Shown piece by piece: positions 15,065-23,438 of a DNA stretch of 40,356 nucleotides. The notes beneath the pieces were generated by a model. That model saw only the letters and a program-made list of their open reading frames with translations, was not told the origin of the DNA and searched no databases. The position numbers and the translations under genes are program-made. The number at the start of each line of letters is the position of its first letter. The first letter of the stretch is position 1. The stretch is taken from positions 1 to 40,356 of the forward strand of contig JAZLJD010000058.1 of assembly GCA_045617725.1 (NCBI GenBank), written 5' to 3'. Source of the stretch: JAZLJD01 sp045617725 (GTDB lineage Bacteria > Bacillota > Clostridia > Lachnospirales > Lachnospiraceae).

Positions 15065-16369
15065 TTATTCTTCTTCGTCTTGAATTTTATGTATGCGAAG
15101 ACTCGCCACCGGCTCATTGGCCAGCACAATATGTTCCGGTAATACCACTGTTACGGGAACCTGCATAACGGCTTCTTCCAACTGGGCACTCAGAATTGTG
15201 TCCGCATATTCCGAGAAGTCGATTACGGTCTTCCAATTTTCGGCATTATCCAGCTGATTCAGATCCGCCTGACTGCCGCTTAAGCTGACTGCAAGTCCGC
15301 CACCTTCGAGGCTGTCCGAATCAATAACGGCTTCATAGCCTTCCGGAACATTCTCGATGGTAATGTTATTCTGAAGTACAAGGTATGTTCTTGTAATAAT
15401 CTCTTCGATATCGGCAGTCAACCGGATTGCACAATCCTTGCTTCCGTCTTCCGTGATGACAAATACGCCGTTCGGCAGGAAATCAGCAATATTGACTTCG
15501 ACACGCATATCGGAGCTCTGGCCGGTAACATTCAGATTTCCTTCCGGAATCTCAATTGCATCAATCGTCTCCAATACCGCTGCGGGACCGGCAATCTTGA
15601 TCGCATCCGGATATACGGTTACCTGACCGGTTGCCTTAAATCCATCTGCCGGAGTACCGCTTACTACAGCGTTTACCTTAACATCCTTGGTAGGATAAAT
15701 CGCAATATTCACATTAATATCGCTGACTGCGCTGGTAAGCAGTGCGGGATTTACTTCGTTGTCATACTTATCATAGAGTTTGAGCGGTACCTTGGTGTTG
15801 ATATCGGAAGACCAGCCCTCGATATCGACGATTGCTTCTGCTCTGGCAATCTGCTTGATGATGGATTCACCGCCGGTTAACCGCACCATGTTCTGGCTCA
15901 GGGATACGTCGCCCAGCACATAACCGTCTGCCGGCACGCCGATGGTAATCGGTACTACTGCAAGCTGAATACCCTTAACATCCTCTATGGCAACCTTCAT
16001 ATTGTCTGAGGACAAAATGTATCTCTCCACGGATTCCGCATATCGGCTGAAATTGATTTTGTAAGTAACCGTATTCATGAAAGTCATATCTTCCATATCG
16101 GCTATTACGGAAATATCCTTCTCACTGAAGGATTCCAAAACGGATCTCGGTGCGTACACACGAATATTTACCGTATCGGTTCCGTCCAAAATGGTAAATA
16201 CCTTACCTTCGTCGGTTACGGAGCCTGCATTCAGAATCGTCACGGGAACTTCGGTAAAATACTCCGAGTTGACCGGGTCCGAAATGTTTACGATTATGAA
16301 CCATAGTGCAATGGAAAAAAGCAGAGCCAGGAATTTCAGCCCCAAGTTATGCGTCAATCTTTTTTTCAT
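15065..16369 (-). CDS. cdaR: YbbR-domain protein CdaR, regulator of the diadenylate cyclase
   Basis: The 434-residue protein has one N-terminal membrane helix (LGLKFLALLFSIALWFIIVN, about residues 9-28) followed by an extracellular part of repeated YbbR-type beta domains, about four copies. CdaR proteins bind the membrane cyclase CdaA and tune c-di-AMP production. The open frame reaches 16495, but ATG 16369 (MKKRLTHNLG) starts right before the helix as in the family, with CAGGA close upstream. That start lies 23 bp inside the end of cdaA, so translation is probably coupled. Confidence 0.92.
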   Translation of the reverse strand: MKKRLTHNLGLKFLALLFSIALWFIIVNISDPVNSEYFTEVPVTILNAGSVTDEGKVFTILDGTDTVNIRVYAPRSVLESFSEKDISVIADMEDMTFMNTVTYKINFSRYAESVERYILSSDNMKVAIEDVKGIQLAVVPITIGVPADGYVLGDVSLSQNMVRLTGGESIIKQIARAEAIVDIEGWSSDINTKVPLKLYDKYDNEVNPALLTSAVSDINVNIAIYPTKDVKVNAVVSGTPADGFKATGQVTVYPDAIKIAGPAAVLETIDAIEIPEGNLNVTGQSSDMRVEVNIADFLPNGVFVITEDGSKDCAIRLTADIEEIITRTYLVLQNNITIENVPEGYEAVIDSDSLEGGGLAVSLSGSQADLNQLDNAENWKTVIDFSEYADTILSAQLEEAVMQVPVTVVLPEHIVLANEPVASLRIHKIQDEEE

Positions 16370-17231
16370 TCCTGGAGCCTCCTCTCTGGTACCATTTTCT
16401 TTTGGCGTCCTGATTCGGTTTATTCTGAATCTCGGCAAGCTTCCTGCGAAGTCCGTCCGGATCCATACGACGATATAACATACCACGGTATGCAACGCTG
16501 ACCTTACCGGTTTCCTCCGATACGATAACCGTCATGGAATCGGTGATTTCGGATATACCGATGCCGGCTCTGTGACGGGTTCCGAGTTCCTTACTGAGCT
16601 CAAGATTCTCGGAAAGAGGAAGATAGCAGGTTGCTGCCGTAATTCGATTGCCACGCACAATAACAGCGCCGTCGTGAAGCGGCGTATTGTGTTCAAAAAT
16701 ATTGATGAGCAACTGGCTGGTTACGAAACCATCCACGGCAATACCGGTACGTTCATACTCGTTCAGGGAGTAAAACTGTTCCACAACAATAAGCGCTCCG
16801 GTGCGGGCGCGGCTCATTTCAAAACTTGCAGTTACAATTTCATCGATTGTTTTGTCCGAGAAAAGTCCGTCTGTCTTACGATTGTTGCCGAAGAAAGCAA
16901 AACCGGCCAGAAGATTCTTACGACCGAGTTCTTCCAAAAGTCGACGGAGTTCGGGCTGCAGAACTACTACAACCGCCGTTACGGCGATACCAAGAACATT
17001 CTCAACGATCCAGAGGATCGTCTTCATCTGAAATACATTGGCCAGAAGTACAAAAACCAGGATCAGAATAATACCCTTAAGTAGCAACCAGGATTTCGTA
17101 TTCTTGATCCAACGCATGATATAGTACACCAAAAACGTGATAATCAGAATCTCAACCACGTCAACAAGACCGACGCGCGGCATGTGTACGTTAGAGAAGT
17201 ATTCACTTATCGTCGTATAAAGGTGTCCCAT
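16347..17231 (-). CDS. cdaA: Membrane diadenylate cyclase CdaA
   Basis: CdaA makes cyclic di-AMP, which controls potassium and osmolyte uptake and wall homeostasis. The 294-residue protein has three predicted membrane helices within about residues 23-92, then a cytosolic DAC domain. The catalytic motifs are DGA at 187-189 (TPLHDGAVIVRG) and RHR at 219-221 (GTRHRAGIGISE). Length and layout match CdaA of B. subtilis and Listeria (about 273), with a C-terminal tail slightly longer. Start ATG is 11 bp after the upstream membrane-protein gene and lacks a clear ribosome-binding site, which suggests coupling. It overlaps cdaR. Confidence 0.95.
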   Translation of the reverse strand: MGHLYTTISEYFSNVHMPRVGLVDVVEILIITFLVYYIMRWIKNTKSWLLLKGIILILVFVLLANVFQMKTILWIVENVLGIAVTAVVVVLQPELRRLLEELGRKNLLAGFAFFGNNRKTDGLFSDKTIDEIVTASFEMSRARTGALIVVEQFYSLNEYERTGIAVDGFVTSQLLINIFEHNTPLHDGAVIVRGNRITAATCYLPLSENLELSKELGTRHRAGIGISEITDSMTVIVSEETGKVSVAYRGMLYRRMDPDGLRRKLAEIQNKPNQDAKRKWYQRGGSRNEKKIDA

Positions 17232-17242
17232 TTAATAAACCA

Positions 17243-18286
17243 TCATTTCTTTCGAGAATATACACGAACTTCCTCTTCATCCTCTTCCGCATAGTCCGAA
17301 TCCCCGGCTGCGGGTTTGGAAGAAGCTCCCCTTCTGTGCTGCTTGGCAGCTGCACGTGCGGCTTTCTGCTCCGCCGTGATATCCCGAGGCTTAACAACAA
17401 CCTTCGGTACTGCCTTGACGTAATAATAGTATTCATCGTCCTCAAACTGTACATGCTCGGTACGATTGTAATCCACATTAAATACAAAGAACTGCAGAAT
17501 AAAGCACAGTGCAATCGCAATCAGATTTCCGAGGAACGCACCGCCTATGCTGACATTGGTAACCAGCTTCAAATCTCCGATAAAAAGAATCAGAAGATTG
17601 GTAAGTGCACCGGCAACCATGGCAAAAATCCAGGAATAGTTGATGGAAAGCATGCGGATGACGTAGACCACAATCACCGTAGCAACAAAAGCAATTGCGC
17701 AAACAATCATCGGAGCATTGGCAACCACTCCGTCAATCAGGTACGCAACCACAATCAGAATGGAGTCATTGGAGTACTCCATAACAGTCTGAATGGAATC
17801 CGCTGCAGACGCCACATAATCCACAACATAGTACACCATAACACCCACACCCACGCTTATGGCAGAAGCCGGCGTTCCGGTAAGTCCCACCGCGATGGGC
17901 ATCACGTAAGGAATCTTAAGTGTAAAGCAAATCGGAGTCAGAATCACTGCCAGAACATCCTTGGGTGAAAATCGGAAATAAAGAAGCAGCAACAGGATAA
18001 AAAATACCGCAACCACCAGTGCTATATAAACGGACGCCTTAAAGCAATGTGCCAAAATAGCAAGGGCCGAAAAAATCACCACCGTATTCACCGGCAGGAA
18101 GGAGCATAAAAGGGCTCCGATGACAACCACCGCCGGACGGGTCAGGATGGGCATAAAACTCAGTTTCGAATTAATGCAGGAGAATGCAACCAGTGCCAAA
18201 AGGAACTTGAGCGTCGGGGTGATGTACACCTCAAACCGGCCGTAAAACTTCTGCATTTTTGCTTTCAGTATCAGTAAATAATTCAT
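17243..18286 (-). CDS. Unrecognised polytopic membrane protein upstream of cdaA
   Basis: I do not recognise this 347-residue protein. It has roughly eight or nine hydrophobic segments between residues 26 and 267, including FIGDLKLVTNVSIGGAFLGN before the last helix. A charged, presumably cytosolic tail (about 270-347) follows, with an acidic/Tyr patch QFEDDEYYYYVK, an Ala-Lys-Arg stretch and a DSDYAEEDEEEV end. There is no signal-peptide cleavage site and no transporter ATPase nearby. It sits 11 bp before cdaA with no promoter between, so it is likely made together with the cyclase. A role in the wall, flagellar or c-di-AMP systems is only a context guess. Confidence 0.8.
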   Translation of the reverse strand: MNYLLILKAKMQKFYGRFEVYITPTLKFLLALVAFSCINSKLSFMPILTRPAVVVIGALLCSFLPVNTVVIFSALAILAHCFKASVYIALVVAVFFILLLLLYFRFSPKDVLAVILTPICFTLKIPYVMPIAVGLTGTPASAISVGVGVMVYYVVDYVASAADSIQTVMEYSNDSILIVVAYLIDGVVANAPMIVCAIAFVATVIVVYVIRMLSINYSWIFAMVAGALTNLLILFIGDLKLVTNVSIGGAFLGNLIAIALCFILQFFVFNVDYNRTEHVQFEDDEYYYYVKAVPKVVVKPRDITAEQKAARAAAKQHRRGASSKPAAGDSDYAEEDEEEVRVYSRKK

Positions 18287-18318
18287 TGGTACAAGAATCC
18301 TTTCAATGCTCGGAACTA

Positions 18319-18720
18319 TCAGATTCCGTTACGCTCCGCTTCATAGAGCATCTTCAATTTTTTGAGGTTCGCGTAGTAAATCTTCATACCGCGGCGAGCC
18401 TTACGATATCTGTATGTGTAAATGAAAAAGGAAAACAACACATACACGATGGCACTAATCAGATACCAGAATACAATCTGGCGTACGAACTGCATGACAT
18501 CCATTCGATAGATTTGTGCCATGAAGTTCTCAAAATTGTACAGGATGTACATGCCAAAAATAACCAGGAACGCAAGCGTAACACTGATGGCAGAACGGAT
18601 TACCTGCATACTGATATAGTCATCACGGAAATACTGTCCGACAGTTTCGTTGTTTTTGCCCTTATTCTGCTCGAAAAAGGCAAGCTTCGTCATCAAAATG
18701 ACTCTTTCTTCGTTAATCAT
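18319..18720 (-). CDS. Unrecognised small membrane protein
   Basis: The 133-residue protein has two hydrophobic segments, about residues 40-61 (AISVTLAFLVIFGMYILYNF) and about 82-104 (IVFWYLISAIVYVLFSFFIY). Both ends are basic and probably cytosolic; the C terminus is helical and rich in Lys, Tyr and Arg (RYRKARRGMKIYYANLKKLK). ATG 18720 has AAGGAG four bases upstream. It is 8 bp behind the YvyF-like gene and 32 bp before the larger membrane protein, so all appear to be one transcript. No known domain is recognised. Confidence 0.8.
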   Translation of the reverse strand: MINEERVILMTKLAFFEQNKGKNNETVGQYFRDDYISMQVIRSAISVTLAFLVIFGMYILYNFENFMAQIYRMDVMQFVRQIVFWYLISAIVYVLFSFFIYTYRYRKARRGMKIYYANLKKLKMLYEAERNGI

Positions 18721-18728
18721 GTTGCTCC

Positions 18729-19142
18729 TTATTTTGTATCCAGGAAACGCATTCTGGCGCTTTCACGAGGATCTTTCTTCGGCTGAGGATCCGCCGGGCG
18801 GCTCTTCTCGATTGCGCTGCTGAAACCACGCTGCATTGCAACCCTGCACTTGTCGCAATACTTGCCGCTTCCGATCATGGCGCCACATCCCTCACAGGGA
18901 ATACGAATCGGGGAATCATCCGAGAACGCAAGACGTTCCTCGCGAATCCACTGATGAATCTGAGAGGTATCAACCTCACATGCCTCCGAAACCTCCTGAA
19001 TGGTAGCACCTTTATTTTCTTCGATATATTTCTTGACAGTTTGGAAAGTCTGCTCCGCTCTCTCCTGGCAAGCCGGGCAGATGGGCACACCCATCACGTA
19101 GTTAAACATTCTTCCACACTTACGACAATTCTTAAGTTCCAT
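18729..19142 (-). CDS. yvyF: YvyF-type flagellar-operon protein (zinc-finger/HTH)
   Basis: The 137-residue protein matches the family known as flagellar operon protein TIGR03826/YvyF, a probable regulator. It has an N-terminal zinc knuckle (C6, C9, C22, C25), a central helix-turn-helix-like part GATIQEVSEACEVDTSQIHQW (residues 45-65, WIREERL following) and a second Cys set (C83, C86, C97, C100). The frame extends to 19178, but ATG 19142 has GAGGT four bases upstream and matches the family N terminus MELKNC. In B. subtilis comFC is followed by yvyF and then flgM. Here comF-yvyF order is kept, but flgM and the hook genes are not next. Confidence 0.85.
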   Translation of the reverse strand: MELKNCRKCGRMFNYVMGVPICPACQERAEQTFQTVKKYIEENKGATIQEVSEACEVDTSQIHQWIREERLAFSDDSPIRIPCEGCGAMIGSGKYCDKCRVAMQRGFSSAIEKSRPADPQPKKDPRESARMRFLDTK

Positions 19143-19184
19143 ACAAACCTCACTTTCTGCATACAAAGCATGCATCATTTATTG

Positions 19185-19916
19185 TTATACCACCTGCATA
19201 GGGTTGCCAATGGCTATCGTTACAAAGTAGACCTGCTCTGTGCCGCCTTCCTTCAAGGCTGCAGCAGCCGCATCCATCGTGCTACCCGTCGTATAGACAT
19301 CATCAACCAATATTACAGTCTTTAATTTTACATCATTTTTGTAAAGAATAAAAGCATTTTTTGAATTATTACGCCTGCCGTAGGAGCTCATTCCCTTCTG
19401 TTCCCCGCCCGTTTTTACGTTGCGCAGAGCATCCTCATACACGGGAATTTCAAGCGCTTTTCCAAGCCTTTCCGCAATCAGTCCGGACTGGTTGTAGCCA
19501 CGCTTCCATTCTTTTTTGCGCAGCAGGGGAATCGGTATCAAAGCATCCGCATGAAGGTCCTTAAGTTCGTCGAGAAACTCCGCACAGATCTGCCCGGAAA
19601 ACCAATCCGCATACCCGGGCCGCCCGGCATTCTTGTACCGCAAAATCATCTCCTGCACGGTTGCATAGGAAAAGGCCGCAAAGCCCCGTTCATAGGCATG
19701 CAAAAAAGAAGTACACTGCGTACAATATTCAATCGTTTCTGAGGAAACCGGCTTCGAGCACCGATAACAGCGCGGCCCGCGGATGGGCTCCGGTTTTTTA
19801 GACAGGCAATGCCTGCAGAAGCCGTCCTCGCCCTTAAGCAGAGGACGGTCGCATGATAGGCAACGTGAGGGCCACAAAAGCTCCACGAAAGAATGGTACA
19901 ATTTTTTATAATTCAC
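19185..19916 (-). CDS. comF: ComF-family phosphoribosyltransferase-like competence protein
   Basis: ComF/ComFC proteins are needed for DNA uptake in competent bacteria. The 243-residue product has two N-terminal Cys pairs sets (C19, C22, C34, C37 and C50, C53, C65, C68), likely zinc binding. A PRPP-type phosphoribosyltransferase fold follows, with VILVDDVYTTGST near residues 198-210 and the family motif RGYNQSGLIAERL. The frame runs upstream to 20033 inside recD2. The likely start is GTG 19916, with GGAGG five bases upstream, overlapping the recD2 end by 11 bp. No comFA helicase gene is adjacent; recD2 occupies that place. Confidence 0.9.
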   Translation of the reverse strand: MNYKKLYHSFVELLWPSRCLSCDRPLLKGEDGFCRHCLSKKPEPIRGPRCYRCSKPVSSETIEYCTQCTSFLHAYERGFAAFSYATVQEMILRYKNAGRPGYADWFSGQICAEFLDELKDLHADALIPIPLLRKKEWKRGYNQSGLIAERLGKALEIPVYEDALRNVKTGGEQKGMSSYGRRNNSKNAFILYKNDVKLKTVILVDDVYTTGSTMDAAAAALKEGGTEQVYFVTIAIGNPMQVV

Positions 19917-22155
19917 TGAGACCTCCCTGCAATCGGTCCGCAAATCCGGTATTGCGTTGTGTGACTGTCGCATTATCCACCATATTGTCCATGGTTTCCT
20001 GCATGCCGACCAGCAGAACCAGCCTGCTGCCACGCGTAATTCCGGTGTATAAGAGGTTTCGATTCATAAGACGCAAAAATCCGGACGGCAGGAGGAATAT
20101 GACCGCTGCGTACTCGCTGCCCTGCGACTTATGCACGGTCAGAGCATACGCCAGTTCCAGTTCTTCCATTTCATCAAAGGAGTATTCCACCAGACGGTTC
20201 TCATCATAGGTTATCTCTACGGTCTGCATCACATCGCTGATATCCGTAATCCGGCCGATGTCACCATTGTAAATACCCTGCCCCTCCGACACCGTAATGC
20301 CGTTGTAGCCCTTAATCTTCCATTCCAGCTTGTAATTGTTTTTGGTCTGAATCACGCGGTCTCCGATTCGGAAGAGTCGCTCGCCCAGCAGAAGTTCCTT
20401 TTTGCCCGCGGCGTGCGGATTCAAAAGCTCCTGCAGACGTATATTCAGCCGGTCCACGCCCCAAGGCCCCTTATGGGAGGGTGCCAGTACCTGCACCTGG
20501 TCCGGCGTGCAACCTATGTGCTGCGGGATTTTCTCACGAATCCAGGTGGCCAGTTTCTCGCAAACCGAGTCGTTTTCGGCGCCGCCCGCTTCCAGGAAAT
20601 CGCTCGTGGCACTGTTATCTCTGACTATGTGCAGTCCCTGATGAATACGGTGTGCGTTCATGACAATATTGCTTTGAGCCGCCTGCCGGAATATCTTCTC
20701 AAGCACCACCGTTTCAAACCTTCCGCTGGCAATCAGATCCTTCAGAACCTGACCGGGACCCACGCTCGGAAGCTGCTCCGAGTCCCCAACCAGAATCAGT
20801 CTGGTTCCTACCGGTACCGCCCTAAGCAGTGCCAAAAACAACGGTGCATCCACCATACTCATCTCATCCACGATCAGTACATCCGTTTCCAGTGGCATAT
20901 CCTCGTTTCGGTTAAAACGCGGATGGTCCGTGTCCGAATCGTCCCCCACCGGATTGACCTCCAGAAGTCTGTGGATGGTGCAGGCTTCATACCCGGTTGC
21001 TTCCGTCATTCGTCTGGCCGCTCTTCCCGTGGGTGCTGCCAGGCGTATTTCCATATCTTCCGCCTCAAAATACTTAAGCATCAGCTTAATGGTAGTCGTT
21101 TTTCCGGTTCCGGGACCTCCCGTCAAAATCATGACACCATTATTAACGGCCTTCATAACCGCATTAAGCTGTTGCTCGTCAATCTCAAGTTTCTCGCCGA
21201 GTGCCAGCTTCTTAAGTTTATCAACCAAAACCGGCTCAGGAATCTGTTCACTCAAAAAGCCGTGTCCCGCCGCATCCCTGATATCACGCAAAAGCGCCGC
21301 GGAATTCAATTCCGCGTAGTAATTCCACGACAGGTAAACCTGTTCCTCATTGTGCGCGGTAACCATCTTAATCGTGCGGTCCATGATCAGGTTGGGAATC
21401 ATATCCGAAATGGTGTGCCCCGAAAGCTGCAGCATGTCCGCAGAACGCCGTATAGTCTCCTCCTTCGGGAGGTACATATGTCCCTCAAAACTTGCCTCGG
21501 TAAGTATGTAGGACACTCCGCTTTTGATACGATAATCCGAATCGGCCGGTGTCCCCATCAGCATGGCAATTTCATCCGCCCGCTTAAAACCAAAACCGGA
21601 AATCTGTTCCGCCAGAAGATACGGATTGGAAGAAAGCACCTTCCGGGTCCGGTCACCAAAAGTCTCGCAAACCTTGTGGGCCATGCGTCCCGTAATGTTG
21701 TACTTTTGAAGGAACAGCTTCACCTCGCGGATTGCACGTTCCTCTTCCATCTGCGCCGCAATGTTTCTCGCAATACGCGGTGAGATTCCCTTAATCTCCG
21801 CCAGTCTTTCGGGCTGCTCATCCATGATGGTCAGCGTATCCTCGCCAAAGCGGTCAACAATCCTGCGTGCCAATGTCTCCCCGATGCCCTTGATGGCACC
21901 ACTCGAAAGATACTCCAGGATCTCCCCGATGCCCTCCGGTCGCAGGACTTCCAGCTCGGAGAACCTAAACTGGGGGCCAAAGCGCGGATTGTCCACCCAC
22001 TCTCCGGAAAGCCTGAGATGGTCTCCTGCCTTTACGTCCGGAAAGTTCCCGACACAGGTCTCGTCCCCGTCTTCGGGCGTAGCCAAAGAAAACACCACGT
22101 ATCCCGGTGCCGTAAAAATCACCTTATTCACAAAACCCTGCAGTTGTTCCATCAT
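19906..22155 (-). CDS. recD2: RecD2-type ATP-dependent DNA helicase
   Basis: RecD2 is a 5'-3' superfamily 1B helicase working in DNA repair outside RecBCD. The 749-residue protein has an N-terminal OB-like part, helix-hairpin-helix repeats (about 85-135, GAIKGIGETLARRIV and IKGISPRIARNIA), Walker A GGPGTGKTTT at 346-355, DEMSM at 430-434 and the C-terminal SH3/UvrD-like motif LAYALTVHKSQGSE. Two adjacent ATGs open the frame; GGAG stands two bases before the first and five before the second (22152), so 22152 may be the true start. It leads the gene string recD2-comF-yvyF. It begins 31 bp after the flagellar terminator. Confidence 0.95.
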   Translation of the reverse strand: MMEQLQGFVNKVIFTAPGYVVFSLATPEDGDETCVGNFPDVKAGDHLRLSGEWVDNPRFGPQFRFSELEVLRPEGIGEILEYLSSGAIKGIGETLARRIVDRFGEDTLTIMDEQPERLAEIKGISPRIARNIAAQMEEERAIREVKLFLQKYNITGRMAHKVCETFGDRTRKVLSSNPYLLAEQISGFGFKRADEIAMLMGTPADSDYRIKSGVSYILTEASFEGHMYLPKEETIRRSADMLQLSGHTISDMIPNLIMDRTIKMVTAHNEEQVYLSWNYYAELNSAALLRDIRDAAGHGFLSEQIPEPVLVDKLKKLALGEKLEIDEQQLNAVMKAVNNGVMILTGGPGTGKTTTIKLMLKYFEAEDMEIRLAAPTGRAARRMTEATGYEACTIHRLLEVNPVGDDSDTDHPRFNRNEDMPLETDVLIVDEMSMVDAPLFLALLRAVPVGTRLILVGDSEQLPSVGPGQVLKDLIASGRFETVVLEKIFRQAAQSNIVMNAHRIHQGLHIVRDNSATSDFLEAGGAENDSVCEKLATWIREKIPQHIGCTPDQVQVLAPSHKGPWGVDRLNIRLQELLNPHAAGKKELLLGERLFRIGDRVIQTKNNYKLEWKIKGYNGITVSEGQGIYNGDIGRITDISDVMQTVEITYDENRLVEYSFDEMEELELAYALTVHKSQGSEYAAVIFLLPSGFLRLMNRNLLYTGITRGSRLVLLVGMQETMDNMVDNATVTQRNTGFADRLQGGLSEL

Positions 22156-22186
22156 TTCTCCGTTTCCATATTGTCATCCTAACAAA

Positions 22187-22210
22187 AGAAGCTGCCTCGC
22201 AGCAGCTTCT
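22187..22210 (-). terminator. Terminator of the mbl-flagellar rod cluster
   Basis: A 9-bp stem AGAAGCTGC/GCAGCTTCT (22202-22210, 22187-22195) with a six-base loop and TTTTGTT on the minus strand. The stem begins at the last base of the rod-binding protein's stop codon. Confidence 0.75.
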
Positions 22211-22557
22211 CACAGATCGTAATTTCGTTTCATCTGTTCATAAAGCATCTGAGCCAATCCCAGGCTCTCCTGTTCCGTAGTCATCTCAGACAGCTTTTTG
22301 ACCATCTCGTCCTTGTAATAATCCATCATGGTCGTGGTTCCCACCGAAGTATACTCCGTCGTCGGAATCGTTTTGGCCACCTCCTTGAACACCTGCTCCA
22401 CAAAGTAAGCCTCAAACTGCTTACATGCATCCATCAACTGTTCATCGGTAGCCTTGCTGTAATCTGCCTTGGTCAGATTCGACACCTTATTCGTAGTGGC
22501 ATCCGCATTACTTCTCGCGTAATCCGAATACATTGCACTAATGCTGCTAATATCCAT
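22210..22557 (-). CDS. FlgJ-type rod-binding protein
   Basis: The 115-residue protein contains the rod-binding domain found at the N terminus of FlgJ (ACKQFEAYFVEQVFKEVAKT, about residues 44-63; LGLAQMLYEQMKR near the end). It lacks the muramidase domain of enterobacterial FlgJ, as is usual in Firmicutes. It is expected to act as a cap or chaperone in assembling the flagellar rod through the wall. AGGAG lies ten bases before the ATG, a loose fit. It is 41 bp behind flgG and closes the cluster. Confidence 0.88.
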   Translation of the reverse strand: MDISSISAMYSDYARSNADATTNKVSNLTKADYSKATDEQLMDACKQFEAYFVEQVFKEVAKTIPTTEYTSVGTTTMMDYYKDEMVKKLSEMTTEQESLGLAQMLYEQMKRNYDL

Positions 22558-22598
22558 TTATTAATATCTCCTAATCGCCCGGCGACGCCAAAAAGGAT

Positions 22599-23414
22599 TT
22601 ATCTTCGTAATTGATTGGCCTGCTGCATCATCTCATCGGATGCGGTAATGGCCTTGGAATTCATTTCATAAGCTCTCTGAGCCACAATCAGGTTAACCAT
22701 TTCATCTACTACCTGAACATTGGAACCTTCCAGGTAGCCCTGATTGACCGTACTCTTCGATAACCCCGGATTCGTTGCCTCATTCAAAGCGGCTCCGGAA
22801 GAATCCGTAACACTGTAGAGGGAGGAATCCTTTTTTTCAAGACCGCTTGCGTTGTTGAACTGGAATAAACCAATCTGTATGCCCAAGGGCTGCGGATTAT
22901 TGGCGGCATCCGGGTAGCAGAGATTACCGTCTCCGGTTACCGTTACCTTGGATGAAACGATTCCCTCGCCCAAAACAATGGGCTTGCCCGTCGTATCAAG
23001 TACAGGCAATCCATCGGTCGTGCAGAGCGTAATACCGCCCACGCCACGGGAGAAAAGGAAATCACCGTTCCGTGTATAATAATCCTGACCGTCGGCACCG
23101 CGAACTCCGAAAAAGCCCTGACCCTGAATGGCAAAAGCCGTATCGGAAGAGGACGCCAGCATCGGTCCCTGTGTAAAAATCGTATTAATGGAAGAATTTC
23201 GAACACCCAGGCCAACCTGTGCCGAAATCGGTTTGGGTTCTCCGTTGGCGGAAGTGGTGCGGGTCTGAAGCTCCTGATACAAAAGCGACTTGAACTCCGC
23301 AACGCCGGTCTTGTAGCCGGTCGTATTCACATTGGACAGGTTATTCGATATGGTATCTACATTCGTCTGCTGAGCCTTCATACCTGTGGCTGCAGACCAT
23401 AAGGATCTAAGCAT
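22599..23414 (-). CDS. flgG: Flagellar basal-body rod protein, FlgG/FlhP type
   Basis: FlgG forms the distal rod of the flagellum. The 271-residue protein starts MLRSLWSAATGMKAQQ and has the rod/hook N-terminal signature SNNLSNVNTTGYK. It has a central domain (FAIQGQGFFGVRG, YYTRNGDF) and the C-terminal rod motif YLEGSNVQVVDEMVNLIVAQ, EMNSKAI. Length (about 260-270) fits FlgG. GGGAGG precedes the ATG. It lies 24 bp behind flgF. In B. subtilis the equivalent is flhP in mbl-flhO-flhP. Confidence 0.92.
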   Translation of the reverse strand: MLRSLWSAATGMKAQQTNVDTISNNLSNVNTTGYKTGVAEFKSLLYQELQTRTTSANGEPKPISAQVGLGVRNSSINTIFTQGPMLASSSDTAFAIQGQGFFGVRGADGQDYYTRNGDFLFSRGVGGITLCTTDGLPVLDTTGKPIVLGEGIVSSKVTVTGDGNLCYPDAANNPQPLGIQIGLFQFNNASGLEKKDSSLYSVTDSSGAALNEATNPGLSKSTVNQGYLEGSNVQVVDEMVNLIVAQRAYEMNSKAITASDEMMQQANQLRR

Positions 23415-23438
23415 AAGCTACCTCCCGTAAGTTACAGA

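Noticed and set aside
20131..21783. 550-codon open frame on the plus strand
   Set aside because: Antisense to recD2; no recognisable domain or ribosome-binding site, while recD2 is certain.
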